64,000 bases of DNA from UBA4615 sp046046245. GTDB lineage: Bacteria; Pseudomonadota; Gammaproteobacteria; Burkholderiales; Burkholderiaceae_E. The DNA is taken from the NCBI GenBank assembly GCA_046046245.1, contig JBJOKE010000059.1, positions 62,001 through 126,000 of the forward strand, given 5' to 3'. Shown piece after piece: positions 42,186-51,067 of the stretch. The notes below the pieces were generated by a model. The model was not told the origin of the DNA, did no database searches, and saw only the letters and a program-made list of their open reading frames with translations. The translations under genes and the position numbers were made by a program. Within the stretch, counting starts at the first letter, position 1, and every line of letters starts with the position of its first letter.

Positions 42186-42243
42186 CCGCCGCCTTCCCCG
42201 ACCACTTTCACGTTCCGTCGAGAACGGGAAGGATGCACCGCCG

Positions 42244-43494
42244 ATGGGCCTCCGCCGACACGCCCCGACCGCCGCCGCGCTGACGCTGGCGATCCTCGCC
42301 GCCACCCCGGCCGCCGACGTCCTCGCCGCCAAGCCGAAGGCGCCCGCGCCGGCGGCCCCCGCGCCGTCCGGCGCGGCCACGTCGCCGACCCCGGCCACGC
42401 AGGGCCTCTCGCTGCAGGGCGCACCACAGATCGCCGCCCGGTCCTGGCTGCTGGTCGACGTGACCACCGGCCAGCTGCTCGCCGCGAGCGACCCCGACAT
42501 GCGGGTCGAGCCGGCCTCGCTGACCAAGCTGATGACCGCCTACCTGGTCTTCAACGCGCTCAAGGAGAAGAAGCTCGCGCCGGACATGCGGCCGCCGGTC
42601 TCGCCGGTCGCCTGGAAGGCGATCGGCTCGCGGATGTTCGTCGACCCGGCCAAGCCGGCGACCATCGAGGAGCTGCTGCGCGGGCTGATCATCCAGTCGG
42701 GCAACGACGCCGCGATCATCCTCGCCGAGGCGCTCGGTGGCAGCGAGCAGGCGTTCGCCACGCAGATGAACCGCGAGGCGCAGCGCCTCGGCATGAAGAA
42801 CAGCAGCTTCACCAACGCCTCGGGCCTGCCCGACACCCAGCACTACTCGACCGCCCGCGACCTCGCGATCCTCGCCTCGCGGCTGATCGAGGAGCACCCG
42901 GAGTACTACAAGCTGTATTCCGAGCGCGACTACACCTACAACAACATCAAGCAGCCGAACCGCAACCGGCTGCTGTTCATCGACCCGACGGTCGACGGCG
43001 TGAAGACCGGCCACACCGACGCGGCCGGCTACTGCCTGATCGCGTCGAGCAAGCGCGACCAGCCGGGCGCCGGCTTCCAGCGCCGGCTGCTGTCGGTGGT
43101 GCTGGGCACCGCGTCGGAATCGGCTCGCGCGATCGAGTCGCAGAAGCTGCTGAACTACGGATTCGCGAACTTCGACGTGGTCCGGCTCTACCGGAAGGAC
43201 CAGGTCGCGGCGTCCTACCAGGTCTGGAAGGGCGCGGCCGACGAGGTGAAGGCCGGCTTCTCGAGCAACGTGCTGGTCACGGTCGCGCGCGGCCAGGGCG
43301 AGCGGGTGAAGGGGGAGATCGAGCGGACGCAGCCGTTGGTCGCACCGATCGCGAAGGGCCAGTCGATCGGCACGCTGCGCGTGCGCCTCGACGACAAGGT
43401 CATCGCCGAGGCGCCGCTGGTGGCGCTCGAGCCGGTCGAGCAGGCCGGCTGGTTCGGTCGCTCGTGGGATACGATCCGGCTCTGGTTCAAGTGA
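42244..43494 (+). CDS. dacC: D-alanyl-D-alanine carboxypeptidase (penicillin-binding protein 5/6 type)
   Basis: A 416-residue S11 carboxypeptidase that trims the terminal D-Ala of peptidoglycan pentapeptides in the periplasm. The signal peptide ends near ADVLAA, followed by a Pro/Ala linker. Catalytic motifs are SLTK (S92, K95), SGN (152–154) and KTG (254–256). A C-terminal β-domain (about 320–395) and amphipathic end GWFGRSWDTIRLWFK give membrane association. The ATG at 42244 is chosen over an upstream GTG because the signal peptide starts there. First gene of the dacC–aminotransferase–ybeD group. Confidence 0.94.
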   Translation: MGLRRHAPTAAALTLAILAATPAADVLAAKPKAPAPAAPAPSGAATSPTPATQGLSLQGAPQIAARSWLLVDVTTGQLLAASDPDMRVEPASLTKLMTAYLVFNALKEKKLAPDMRPPVSPVAWKAIGSRMFVDPAKPATIEELLRGLIIQSGNDAAIILAEALGGSEQAFATQMNREAQRLGMKNSSFTNASGLPDTQHYSTARDLAILASRLIEEHPEYYKLYSERDYTYNNIKQPNRNRLLFIDPTVDGVKTGHTDAAGYCLIASSKRDQPGAGFQRRLLSVVLGTASESARAIESQKLLNYGFANFDVVRLYRKDQVAASYQVWKGAADEVKAGFSSNVLVTVARGQGERVKGEIERTQPLVAPIAKGQSIGTLRVRLDDKVIAEAPLVALEPVEQAGWFGRSWDTIRLWFK

Positions 43495-43513
43495 CGCAGG
43501 CCCGGATCCCCGC

Positions 43514-44401
43514 ATGAGCGACGCGAGTCCCGAACAGATCGTCTGGCTGAACGGCGAGTGGACACCGCTCGCCGAGGCCCGCGTACCGGTGCTCGACCGC
43601 GGCTTCATCTTCGGCGACGGCATCTACGAGGTGGTGCCGGTCTACGGCCGCGTGCCCTTCCGATGGCGCGAGCACCACGCGCGGCTGCAGCGCAGCCTCG
43701 GCAGGCTGCGGATCGAGGACCCGATGGACGCGGCCGGCTGGGCCGCGCTGGTGGCGGGCCTCGTCGAGCGGCATCCGTGGGACGACCAGTTCGTCTACCT
43801 GCAGGTGACCCGCGGCGTCGCGAAGCGCGACCATGCGTTCCCGAAGGGCGTCCGGCCGACGGTCTTCGGCATGTCGAGCCCGCTGCCGCCGATCCCGCGC
43901 GAGCAGCTCGAGCAGGGCGTGACCGCGATCTCGCTGCCCGACGAGCGCTGGCTGCACTGCGACATCAAGTCGACCTCTCTGCTGGGCAACGTGCTGGCCA
44001 AGCAGGCCGCGGTCGAGGCCGGGGCGATGGAGTGCGTGATGTTCCGCGACGGCCGCCTGACCGAGGGCTCGTCGGCCAACATCTGGGCGGTCCGGGATGG
44101 GCGCGTGCTCGCGCCGCCGCGCGACCGGCTGATCCTGGAGGGGATCCGCTACGGGCTGATGCAGGAACTCTGCGAGGCCGAGCGGCTGCCGTTCGAGGTC
44201 CGCGAGCTGTCCCGCGAAGAGGTGGCCTCGGCCGACGAGCTGATGCTGTCGTCGGCGACGAAGGAGGTGCTGCCGATCGTCCGCCTCGACGGCCGGCCGG
44301 TCGGCGCCGGCGTGCCGGGGCCGGTGTTCGGGCGCCTGCACGCGGCCTACCAGCGGGCGAAGGCGGCGAGCGCGGCGGCCGCCGGGCAGGCCGGTCGCTG
44401 A
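43514..44401 (+). CDS. D-amino-acid aminotransferase-like PLP enzyme (class IV)
   Basis: A 295-residue fold-type IV aminotransferase. VPVLDRGFIFGDGIYEVVPVYGRVPF is the class signature, the Schiff-base lysine is K152 (HCDIKSTSLLGNVLAK), and EGSSANIWAV binds the cofactor phosphate. D-alanine transaminases make D-Ala and D-Glu for peptidoglycan, which suits its place after dacC; branched-chain or aminodeoxychorismate lyase paralogues are alternatives. It starts 19 bp after dacC. Confidence 0.88.
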   Translation: MSDASPEQIVWLNGEWTPLAEARVPVLDRGFIFGDGIYEVVPVYGRVPFRWREHHARLQRSLGRLRIEDPMDAAGWAALVAGLVERHPWDDQFVYLQVTRGVAKRDHAFPKGVRPTVFGMSSPLPPIPREQLEQGVTAISLPDERWLHCDIKSTSLLGNVLAKQAAVEAGAMECVMFRDGRLTEGSSANIWAVRDGRVLAPPRDRLILEGIRYGLMQELCEAERLPFEVRELSREEVASADELMLSSATKEVLPIVRLDGRPVGAGVPGPVFGRLHAAYQRAKAASAAAAGQAGR

Positions 44402-44410
44402 CGGCCGGGC

Positions 44411-44719
44411 ATGGCATCCCCCGCTCCGCCCGGCGACGGGCCCCTGCCCGCCGGCAGCGCCGCGTCCGAGCTGCTGCAGTTTCCGACCGACTTCCCGATC
44501 AAGATCATGGGCCGCCGGGTCGACGGTTTCGCCGACGAGATCGTCGGCGTGCTGCGCCGGCATGCGCCGGACTTCGACGCCGCCACGCTCGAGATGCGGC
44601 CGTCGCGGCAGGGCAACTACCTCGGGCTCACCGCCACCATCCGCGCGAACTCGCGCGAGCAGCTCGACGGCCTGTACCGCGAGCTGACCGCGCACCCGCT
44701 GGTCAAGGTCGTCCTGTAG
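44411..44719 (+). CDS. ybeD: DUF493 family protein (YbeD-like)
   Basis: A 102-residue small ferredoxin-fold protein of the YbeD family. FPTDFPIKIMGRRVDGFADEIVGVLRRH and GNYLGLTATIRANSREQLDGLYRELTAHPLVKVVL span the whole domain; the first 20 residues are an extra flexible tail. YbeD genes usually sit immediately before lipB, suggesting a role in lipoate metabolism or its regulation. Here a minus-strand arginase gene separates them and overlaps the 3' end by 17 bp. Confidence 0.9.
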   Translation: MASPAPPGDGPLPAGSAASELLQFPTDFPIKIMGRRVDGFADEIVGVLRRHAPDFDAATLEMRPSRQGNYLGLTATIRANSREQLDGLYRELTAHPLVKVVL

Positions 44720-45674
44720 CGGGCGCCGCGGCCCGGCGCTCGGGGCCCGGGCAGGGGCCCGCCACGCCGCGCCCGCGCCGGTCGACGATCGCACCGAGCA
44801 CGCACTCCGCCGCCGAGGCGGTCCGCCGCGCCACGTCCAGCCGGGGGTTGTATTCGACCAGCTCGGCCGCGACGAAGCGCGGATCGCGGGCCAGCCCGTG
44901 CAGCGCGGCCGCCACCTCGGCGGTGCGCAGTCCGTCGGCCACCCGGTAGCCGGTGCCCGGCGCATCGCGCGGGTCGAGCGCGTCGAGGTCGAAGCTGAGT
45001 CCCCAGCCGGCCGTCGCCGCCGAGACGCGTGCGACGGCCTCGGCCATGCAGTCGGCGAAACCGCGCCGGACCACTTCGTCGTGAGCGATCACTCTCACGC
45101 CCAAGCTCTCCAGAAGGTCCTCTTCACCACGCTCCCAGCTCCTGCGGCCGATCAGCACCAGGTCCTGCGGCCACAGCTTCGGCCGGGCGTCGACGACCTC
45201 GGTGAGCGCCGCCGGGCCGTGCCCGAGCAGCGCCGCGAGCGGCATGCCGTGCGGCATCTGGCTGGCCGAGGTCGCGGGGGTGTGTGCGTCGAGGTGGGCG
45301 TCGATCCAGACGAGGCCGAGCCGCCGCGAATCGCCGCCCCGACGCAGCGCCGCCGCGGCCGCGCTCCAGGTGCCGACCGCGCACGAGTGGTCGCCGCCGA
45401 CCACCACCGGCAGCCGGCCGGCCTCGAGCGAGGCGCCGACCGCGGTCGCCAGGCGCCGCGAGAACTCGCCGACCACGGCCATCGGCCCCTGCGGCAGCAG
45501 CGCCAGGTCCGAGGCCACCGTCGCCCCCCAGCGGACGCTGCGGCCCCGCGCGCCCAGCCGGGCACCGAGCCCCCAGCGCTTCAGCGAGCCCGGGCCGGCG
45601 CGGGTGCGCCGGTCGGGCGCGCCCTCGCCGATCGCGGCGCCCAGCAGCTCGATCGGCCTCAGCGAGTCGTCCAT
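44703..45674 (-). CDS. rocF: arginase
   Basis: A 323-residue ureohydrolase that cleaves arginine to ornithine and urea. Mn ligands are H96 (GGDHS), D125, H127 and D129 (WIDAHLDAH), and D229 and D231 (SFDLDALDP), so the binuclear site is complete. The N-terminal IELLGAAIGEGAPDRRTRAGP is arginase-like rather than agmatinase-like. It lies on the opposite strand within the ybeD–lipB region; its last 17 bp overlap ybeD in a tail-to-tail arrangement. The divergent spacing to lipB (162 bp) leaves room for promoters of both. Confidence 0.9.
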   Translation of the reverse strand: MDDSLRPIELLGAAIGEGAPDRRTRAGPGSLKRWGLGARLGARGRSVRWGATVASDLALLPQGPMAVVGEFSRRLATAVGASLEAGRLPVVVGGDHSCAVGTWSAAAAALRRGGDSRRLGLVWIDAHLDAHTPATSASQMPHGMPLAALLGHGPAALTEVVDARPKLWPQDLVLIGRRSWERGEEDLLESLGVRVIAHDEVVRRGFADCMAEAVARVSAATAGWGLSFDLDALDPRDAPGTGYRVADGLRTAEVAAALHGLARDPRFVAAELVEYNPRLDVARRTASAAECVLGAIVDRRGRGVAGPCPGPERRAAAPATGRP

Positions 45675-45836
45675 CGTGACCTCCGGCCGGGCAGGAAGGC
45701 GGCCCGTCCGGCCGGTCGGCCACGGGTCCGGCGTTCGCCGCGGGTACCATCGATGATCCGGCGCGGGGCCGGCGGGCGGCAAGCGGGCCGTACTCGGCCC
45801 CGGGTCGCCCGCGGCACCCCGCGCCGCCCCGCACCG

Positions 45837-46466
45837 ATGCTGATCCGCCCCTTCGCCACCGCCGACTACCTGCCGACCCTCGACGCGATGCGGGCGTTCA
45901 CCGACGCACGCGGCGAGGAGACCCCCGACGAGATCTGGCTGGTCGAACACCCGCCGGTCTTCACCCAGGGCCTGGCGGGCAAGTCGGAGCATGTGCTCAC
46001 ACCCGGCGAGATCCCCGTCGTCAGGACGGAGCGCGGCGGACAGGTGACCTATCACGGCCCCGGCCAGGTGGTGGCCTACACCTTGGTCGACCTGCGCCGG
46101 CTGAGGCTGGGCGTCCGGGATCTGGTCTGCCGCCTTGAATCCGCGGCGATCGAGGCCTGCGCGCTCGAAGGGGTCCGGGCGGTCCGCAAGCCCGGTGCAC
46201 CCGGCCTGTACGTCGCCGACGCCGCGGGCGGCCCCGGCCCCAAGATCGCGTCGCTCGGGTTGAAGGTCAGTCGCGGATGCGCCTATCACGGCATCGCGCT
46301 GAACGTCGCGATGGACCTGTCGCCGTTTGAACGCATCAATCCCTGCGGGTATGCTGGCCTGCCGGTGACCGACCTGGCCCGCGCCCGCGGCGGCCCGCCG
46401 CCCGACCCGGCAGCGGTCGCACGGCGCTTCGGCGAACTCCTCGCCGCCCACCTCCACGCATCATGA
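45837..46466 (+). CDS. lipB: octanoyltransferase
   Basis: A 209-residue lipoyl(octanoyl) transferase that moves octanoate from acyl carrier protein to lipoyl domains of 2-oxoacid dehydrogenases and the glycine cleavage system. Motif RGGQVTYHGPGQ spans 67–77, K136 lies in KIASLG and the catalytic C170 in RINPCGYAG. The ATG at 45837 fits the family length. It overlaps lipA by 4 bp. Cut off from ybeD by arginase, it must use a promoter in the 45675–45836 region. Confidence 0.94.
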   Translation: MLIRPFATADYLPTLDAMRAFTDARGEETPDEIWLVEHPPVFTQGLAGKSEHVLTPGEIPVVRTERGGQVTYHGPGQVVAYTLVDLRRLRLGVRDLVCRLESAAIEACALEGVRAVRKPGAPGLYVADAAGGPGPKIASLGLKVSRGCAYHGIALNVAMDLSPFERINPCGYAGLPVTDLARARGGPPPDPAAVARRFGELLAAHLHAS

Positions 46467-47449
46467 GCGACACCCCCTCCCCCGCCGCCGGCGCATCCGC
46501 CCCGGCCTACGATCCCACGGCCAAGCAGAAGGGCGCCGGCAAGACCGCGCGGATCCCGATCAAGGTCGTGCCCGCGGGCGAGGTGCTGCGCAAGCCCGAC
46601 TGGATCCGCGTGAGGGCGGCCGCCCCCGGCAGCCGCTTCCACGAGGTCAAGCGGATCCTGCGCGAACACAGCCTGGTCACCGTCTGCGAGGAGGCCTCCT
46701 GCCCGAACATCGGCGAGTGCTTCGGCAAGGGCACGGCGACCTTCATGATCATGGGCGACAAGTGCACGCGGCGCTGCCCGTTCTGCGACGTCGGCCACGG
46801 ACGCCCGGACCCGCTCGACGAGAACGAGCCGGCCAACCTGGCGAAGACCATCGCCGCGCTGAAGCTGTCCTACGTCGTGATCACCTCGGTGGACCGCGAC
46901 GACCTGCGCGACGGCGGTGCCCGGCACTTCGTCGACTGCATCCGCGAGGTCCGCGCGGCCTCGCCCGATACGCGGATCGAGGTGCTGGTGCCCGACTTCC
47001 GGGGTCGCCTCGACCGTGCGCTGGCGATCCTCGAGGCCGCGCCGCCGGACGTGATGAACCACAACCTGGAGACCGTGCCGCGGCTCTACAGGGAGGCGCG
47101 GCCGGGCTCGGACTACACGCACTCCCTGAAGCTGCTGGCCGAGTTCAAGCAGCGGGTGCCGGGCGTGCCGACGAAGTCCGGGATCATGGTCGGGCTGGGC
47201 GAGACCGACGAGGAGATCGTGCAGACGATGCGCGACATGCGCGCGCACGACATCGACATGATCACGATCGGCCAGTACCTGGCGCCGACGAACCACCACC
47301 TGCCGGTTCGCCGCTACGTGCATCCGGACACCTTCGCCGCGCTGGAGCGGCAGGCCTACGACATGGGCTTCACGCACGCCGCGGTCGGCGCGCTGGTGCG
47401 TTCGTCCTACCACGCGGACCAGCAGGCGCACGCGGCCGGCGTGGCCTGA
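46463..47449 (+). CDS. lipA: lipoyl synthase
   Basis: A 328-residue radical SAM enzyme inserting two sulfurs into octanoyl groups made by LipB. The auxiliary cluster cysteines are C75, C80 and C86 (VCEEASCPNIGECF) and the radical SAM cluster is C101, C105 and C108 (CTRRCPFCDV). The C-terminal RSSYHA supplies the conserved serine ligand region. The ATGA overlap with lipB fixes the start and couples translation. Confidence 0.96.
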   Translation: MSDTPSPAAGASAPAYDPTAKQKGAGKTARIPIKVVPAGEVLRKPDWIRVRAAAPGSRFHEVKRILREHSLVTVCEEASCPNIGECFGKGTATFMIMGDKCTRRCPFCDVGHGRPDPLDENEPANLAKTIAALKLSYVVITSVDRDDLRDGGARHFVDCIREVRAASPDTRIEVLVPDFRGRLDRALAILEAAPPDVMNHNLETVPRLYREARPGSDYTHSLKLLAEFKQRVPGVPTKSGIMVGLGETDEEIVQTMRDMRAHDIDMITIGQYLAPTNHHLPVRRYVHPDTFAALERQAYDMGFTHAAVGALVRSSYHADQQAHAAGVA

Positions 47450-47460
47450 TCGGGGCGCTC

Positions 47461-47518
47461 GCGCGCGGTCGCTCCGGTCGCGGCCACAGGCCGCCGGGCG
47501 CCGCGACCGCCCGCGCGC
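47461..47518. terminator. nested hairpin between convergent lipA and thioredoxin genes
   Basis: GCGGTCGC (47465–47472) pairs with GCGACCGC (47503–47510), enclosing GCGGCC-ACA-GGCCGC (47480–47494). The gap between the two stops is only 79 bp, so it probably terminates both transcripts. No T-run is seen. Confidence 0.5.
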
Positions 47519-47528
47519 GGGGCGCGCC

Positions 47529-48116
47529 TCAGGCTTGCCGGGCGGGCAGCAGCCCGTCGATCGCGCGCCGGACCTCGGCGAAGTCGGGGATGCCGAGCCA
47601 GAACCGCTCGATGCGGCCGGTGGGACCGGCGAGCCAGGTCGAGGGCGTGACCTTCACCCCGCCCCACGCTCGGACCGCCTCGCCGGTCGGGTCGAGCGCC
47701 ACCGGGAACGACAGCTCGCGCGTCGACGCGAACTGCAGCACGTGGTCGGGGCGGTCGTAGGGCATCGCGACCGCGAGCAGTTCGAGGCCGCGCGGCCGGT
47801 AGTCGCGGTAGAGCGCGGCGAGCGCCGGCATCTCGGCCACGCAGGGCCCGCAGCTCGTCGCCCAGAAGTTCACGAGCACCGGCCGACCGCGCAGCGACGC
47901 GGTCTCCAGTCGGCGACCGTCGATCAGCGGATAGGCGATCGGGGGCAGACGAGACGGGCCCGGCAGGTCGGTGACCTGCCACCAGACGAGCCCGCCGAGG
48001 CCGGCCACCGCGCCCAGCTCCAGCCCGCGACGCAGCAGGCCTCGGCGCCCTTCGACCGGGGGCGTCGTCGTGGGGAGCTCCCGGGGGCGGCGGAAGGACG
48101 GGGCGTGGTGGCTCAT
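47529..48116 (-). CDS. TlpA-family thioredoxin-like protein, membrane anchored
   Basis: A 195-residue periplasmic-facing thioredoxin-fold protein. A membrane anchor lies near 32–48 (LELGAVAGLGGLVWWQV), and the redox motif is CGPC (C89–C92) in NFWATSCGPCVAEMP with cis-Pro in VKVTPSTW. TlpA/ResA relatives reduce disulfides for cytochrome maturation or envelope repair. The ATG at 48116 is chosen because a basic N-terminus then precedes the anchor. Partner unknown. Confidence 0.88.
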   Translation of the reverse strand: MSHHAPSFRRPRELPTTTPPVEGRRGLLRRGLELGAVAGLGGLVWWQVTDLPGPSRLPPIAYPLIDGRRLETASLRGRPVLVNFWATSCGPCVAEMPALAALYRDYRPRGLELLAVAMPYDRPDHVLQFASTRELSFPVALDPTGEAVRAWGGVKVTPSTWLAGPTGRIERFWLGIPDFAEVRRAIDGLLPARQA

Positions 48117-48215
48117 CGGTCGGTGGGTCGGCGGCGGCTCGACACCCGCCCGCGGTCGATCAGTGTAGCGCCCGGGCACGTGCCGCTGCGGGCACCCTCG
48201 CCAGGCGGCGCTGCC

Positions 48216-50258
48216 TCACGCGTCCGCCGCGGCGAAGGCCTCGTCGTCCTCGTCGATCGACGGGCGATCGGCGAAGGCCGTCCGGACCTGCGGCCGGGCC
48301 GGCCGGCGCGGCGGCGGCGCATCGATGGCGACGCACAGCAGCCGCAGCAGGTCGCGGATCTCGGGCGTGGCATCGTGGGGCAGCAGCGACGCCAGCTGGC
48401 GGACCAGCAGCGGCCGCGCGAGCGGCGGCAGCGCCTCGGCGCCGCGGATGGCCCGTTCGACCGACTCGGCCGCCGGGATGCCGGCCGAACCGCCGATCGG
48501 ATCGAGATCGAGGGCGCGGATCGCCGCGTTGGCGGCGCGCTCGGCCTTGGCCTCGCTGACCTGCGCGGCCTGCGCGAGGACCGCGAACAGCACCCGCACG
48601 CTGCGCGCGTCGGCCCGCACGCAGGTGCCGGGCAGGGCCGCCACGGGCCCCACGCGAAGGCGACGCCGCAGCAGCGCGAGGTGGATCCACGCCCGCAGCG
48701 GCGTGCCGGCGGCGTCGTCCACCGCGCCCCGAGCGGTCACGACGAGCGCCTCCCGCGAGCGGCCCGACAGCGGGCGCAGGCGCGCGACCGCGAGCTCGGT
48801 CAGCGGCCAGGCGATGGAGCGCAGCGTCGCGTCGGGCAGCGCGTCGACCGCGGCACGCAGCGCGGCGTACCGCGGGGCGGCACAGGCCCAGCCTTCGTCC
48901 CAGACCGGCTCGCGGCCACCGGTACGCCAGATCAGCGCGACCACCAGCGCCGCGGCGCCGGCGGGCTCGCGGGTCGCCTGCACGAGCCGGGCGGTCGCGG
49001 GGGCGACGTCGGCGCTGCGGGCGACCGCCGGGACGTCGTGTCCGGAGGGTGGGAGGCCGTTGCACTCGACGGCGTCCGGCACGGGCAGCGTGTCGAGCCA
49101 CGCGGTGTCCGACGCGGCGATCGACGCGCCGCGCGGCGGCACCAGCGCCGGATCGGCCGTGTCGTCGCCCCAGGCGTTGGCCACCGCCATCGCGAAGCCG
49201 AGCGACGGCAGCTCGGGCTCGCGGCGCTCGCCCTCGGCGAGCTCGCGCGGCGCGAGCGGCATCACCGCGCGGCCATGGAGCCGGCGCAGGCGCTCGTCGA
49301 GCGACGGATGCGGCATGCCGCCGCGACGCGGCGCGCCGGTGCCCGACAGCAGCAGGTGCGCGACGCAGCGCCGGTACGGATGCCGGCACGCACCGGCGAG
49401 CGACCGCCCCTCGCCGCGCAGCGCCTCGGGCAGACCGGCGACCTTTCGCAGCGCACCGCCCAGCCCGTCGCGGCTGCGGGTGAACGCGACGGCCTGGGCG
49501 TCGGCGAAGAAGTCGCGCTGGCGCCCCACGCCGGCCTGGATCGCACGGGCAGCGAGGGCCCCGGGCGCGCCGAGCACGACGAGCGCGGCACCGCAGACGG
49601 CCCGCGGCACCGCCCGCAGCGTCCCCCGGGGCCGCCGGGCCGCGGCGGCCGCCGCGACGAGCAGCGAGCGGCCGACGAGCTCCGCCCATTGCAGCCCGTG
49701 GTTCAGGCCGACCAGCAGGGTGCCGAGCCGCGTGTCGCCGTTGACCACGTGCGAGAGCTCGTGTGCGAGCACGCCCTGCAACTCGCCGCGGGTCAACCGG
49801 ACGAGTGCCCCGCGGGTGACCACGACCACCGCCTGGTTCGGATCGGTACCGGCGGTCAGCGCATCGATCGTCGGATCGTCCTCGAGCACGAAGGCGCGCG
49901 GCACGCCGATACGGGCCGCGATGGCGAGTTCCTCGAGCACGTTCTGCAGCCGGCGGTGCAGCGGGTCGGCGACGGTGTCGACCGGCCGCGCGCCCAGGCG
50001 CCGGGCGATCCGCGCGCCGTCCTCTCGCAGTCGAGCGGTCTCGAGCCACGCTGCGCCGAACACGGCGAACGCGCCGCCGCCCAGCACCAGCCCGTGAACG
50101 GCCTGCGGCGGCCCGGCGTCGAACCCGGTCCACAGCAGCCAGCCGACGGTGGCGATCGCGTCGAGACCGACCACCGCGGTGGCGCCGGCGAGCCCGCAGA
50201 GCACCGCGAGGCGCCGCGCCGCCCGCTCGGCCTGCTGTCGGTGGCGGGCGAAGCTCAT
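48216..50258 (-). CDS. M48-family membrane metallopeptidase (HtpX-like), long form
   Basis: A 680-residue membrane protease. Hydrophobic segments lie near 18–45, 52–72 and 220–240. The zinc motif is HELSH (166–170); the third ligand position, Glu in HtpX, is Asp at 249 (RDFFADAQAV), a conservative but unusual change. The extra 350-residue C-terminal region (from about 330) has no recognised fold. It follows a lemA gene on the same strand; LemA and M48 peptidases are a recurrent pair thought to act in membrane quality control. The ATG at 50258 gives MSFARHRQQ. Confidence 0.85.
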   Translation of the reverse strand: MSFARHRQQAERAARRLAVLCGLAGATAVVGLDAIATVGWLLWTGFDAGPPQAVHGLVLGGGAFAVFGAAWLETARLREDGARIARRLGARPVDTVADPLHRRLQNVLEELAIAARIGVPRAFVLEDDPTIDALTAGTDPNQAVVVVTRGALVRLTRGELQGVLAHELSHVVNGDTRLGTLLVGLNHGLQWAELVGRSLLVAAAAAARRPRGTLRAVPRAVCGAALVVLGAPGALAARAIQAGVGRQRDFFADAQAVAFTRSRDGLGGALRKVAGLPEALRGEGRSLAGACRHPYRRCVAHLLLSGTGAPRRGGMPHPSLDERLRRLHGRAVMPLAPRELAEGERREPELPSLGFAMAVANAWGDDTADPALVPPRGASIAASDTAWLDTLPVPDAVECNGLPPSGHDVPAVARSADVAPATARLVQATREPAGAAALVVALIWRTGGREPVWDEGWACAAPRYAALRAAVDALPDATLRSIAWPLTELAVARLRPLSGRSREALVVTARGAVDDAAGTPLRAWIHLALLRRRLRVGPVAALPGTCVRADARSVRVLFAVLAQAAQVSEAKAERAANAAIRALDLDPIGGSAGIPAAESVERAIRGAEALPPLARPLLVRQLASLLPHDATPEIRDLLRLLCVAIDAPPPRRPARPQVRTAFADRPSIDEDDEAFAAADA

Positions 50259-50310
50259 CGCGCGCGCTCCGGCACGCCTGGGGCGGGTGAGGGCGACACG
50301 GCCAGGACCG

Positions 50311-50907
50311 TCACGCGGCGGCGACCGCAGCCGGTCGGCACTCGCCGACGGCCCGCGACGCGGCGAGCGGGCGGACGGCGCGGAACGAGAACACCGTCGC
50401 GACGAGCGCGTCGGGGAAGCCGCCCGTGCCGGCGGCGTAGTCGGCGACGGCGTCGTTGTAGACGCGGCGCGCGTCGTCGATCCGGTCCTCGGCCGCCCCG
50501 AGGGCGTCGAGGCGCGACGCCAGCGTCGCGTCGCAGGCGTCGACACCGTGCGCGTCGAGGGCCTCGAGCAGCCGCGCGAGCGCGGCGCTCAGCCCGGCCT
50601 CCGCGGCGTCGAGACGCTCGATCGCGACCGGGTCGGACCACCGGGCCGCAGCCGAGGCGCGCGCCGAGGCCGCACCCTGCCGGGCGGCGACGAGCGATTC
50701 GAGGGTGCCGCGCTCGTGCGGCAGGCGGAGGCGGGCGAGGTCGACGAGATCGGGCACGAGGTCGTGGCGGCGCTTGAGCGGTCCGTCGAGCCCGGCCAGC
50801 GCGTTGCGCACGCCGGTCCGCAGTCCGACCAGCCGGTTGTGGACGAAGGCCGTCCAGACCAGGGGCAGGGCGCAGACCAGCAGGAACAGCGGCAGACCGG
50901 CGGACAT
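50311..50907 (-). CDS. lemA: LemA family protein
   Basis: A 198-residue single-pass protein: N-terminal membrane segment (about 5–25), then a helical bundle with the LemA pattern NRLVGLRTGVRNALAGLDGPLKRRHDLVPDLVDLAR and RRVYNDAVADYAAGTGGFPDALVATVFSF. The ATG at 50907 has CCGGAG upstream and gives MSAGLPLFLL. It lies 52 bp upstream of the M48 gene and is probably co-transcribed with it. Confidence 0.9.
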   Translation of the reverse strand: MSAGLPLFLLVCALPLVWTAFVHNRLVGLRTGVRNALAGLDGPLKRRHDLVPDLVDLARLRLPHERGTLESLVAARQGAASARASAAARWSDPVAIERLDAAEAGLSAALARLLEALDAHGVDACDATLASRLDALGAAEDRIDDARRVYNDAVADYAAGTGGFPDALVATVFSFRAVRPLAASRAVGECRPAAVAAA

Positions 50908-51067
50908 CGAGGGCTCCGGATGCACCCGACGGCGCACCGGGGACCAAGCGTATCGGCTTCGAACGGCCGCACCCAGGCGGCCCGATTGACGGTCGTGGAG
51001 GGCCGAAGCGAGGCGTCAAGACCGCCTGCCGGCCGGGGCGCGGCCGATCGGCGCGCGGGCCCGACGC

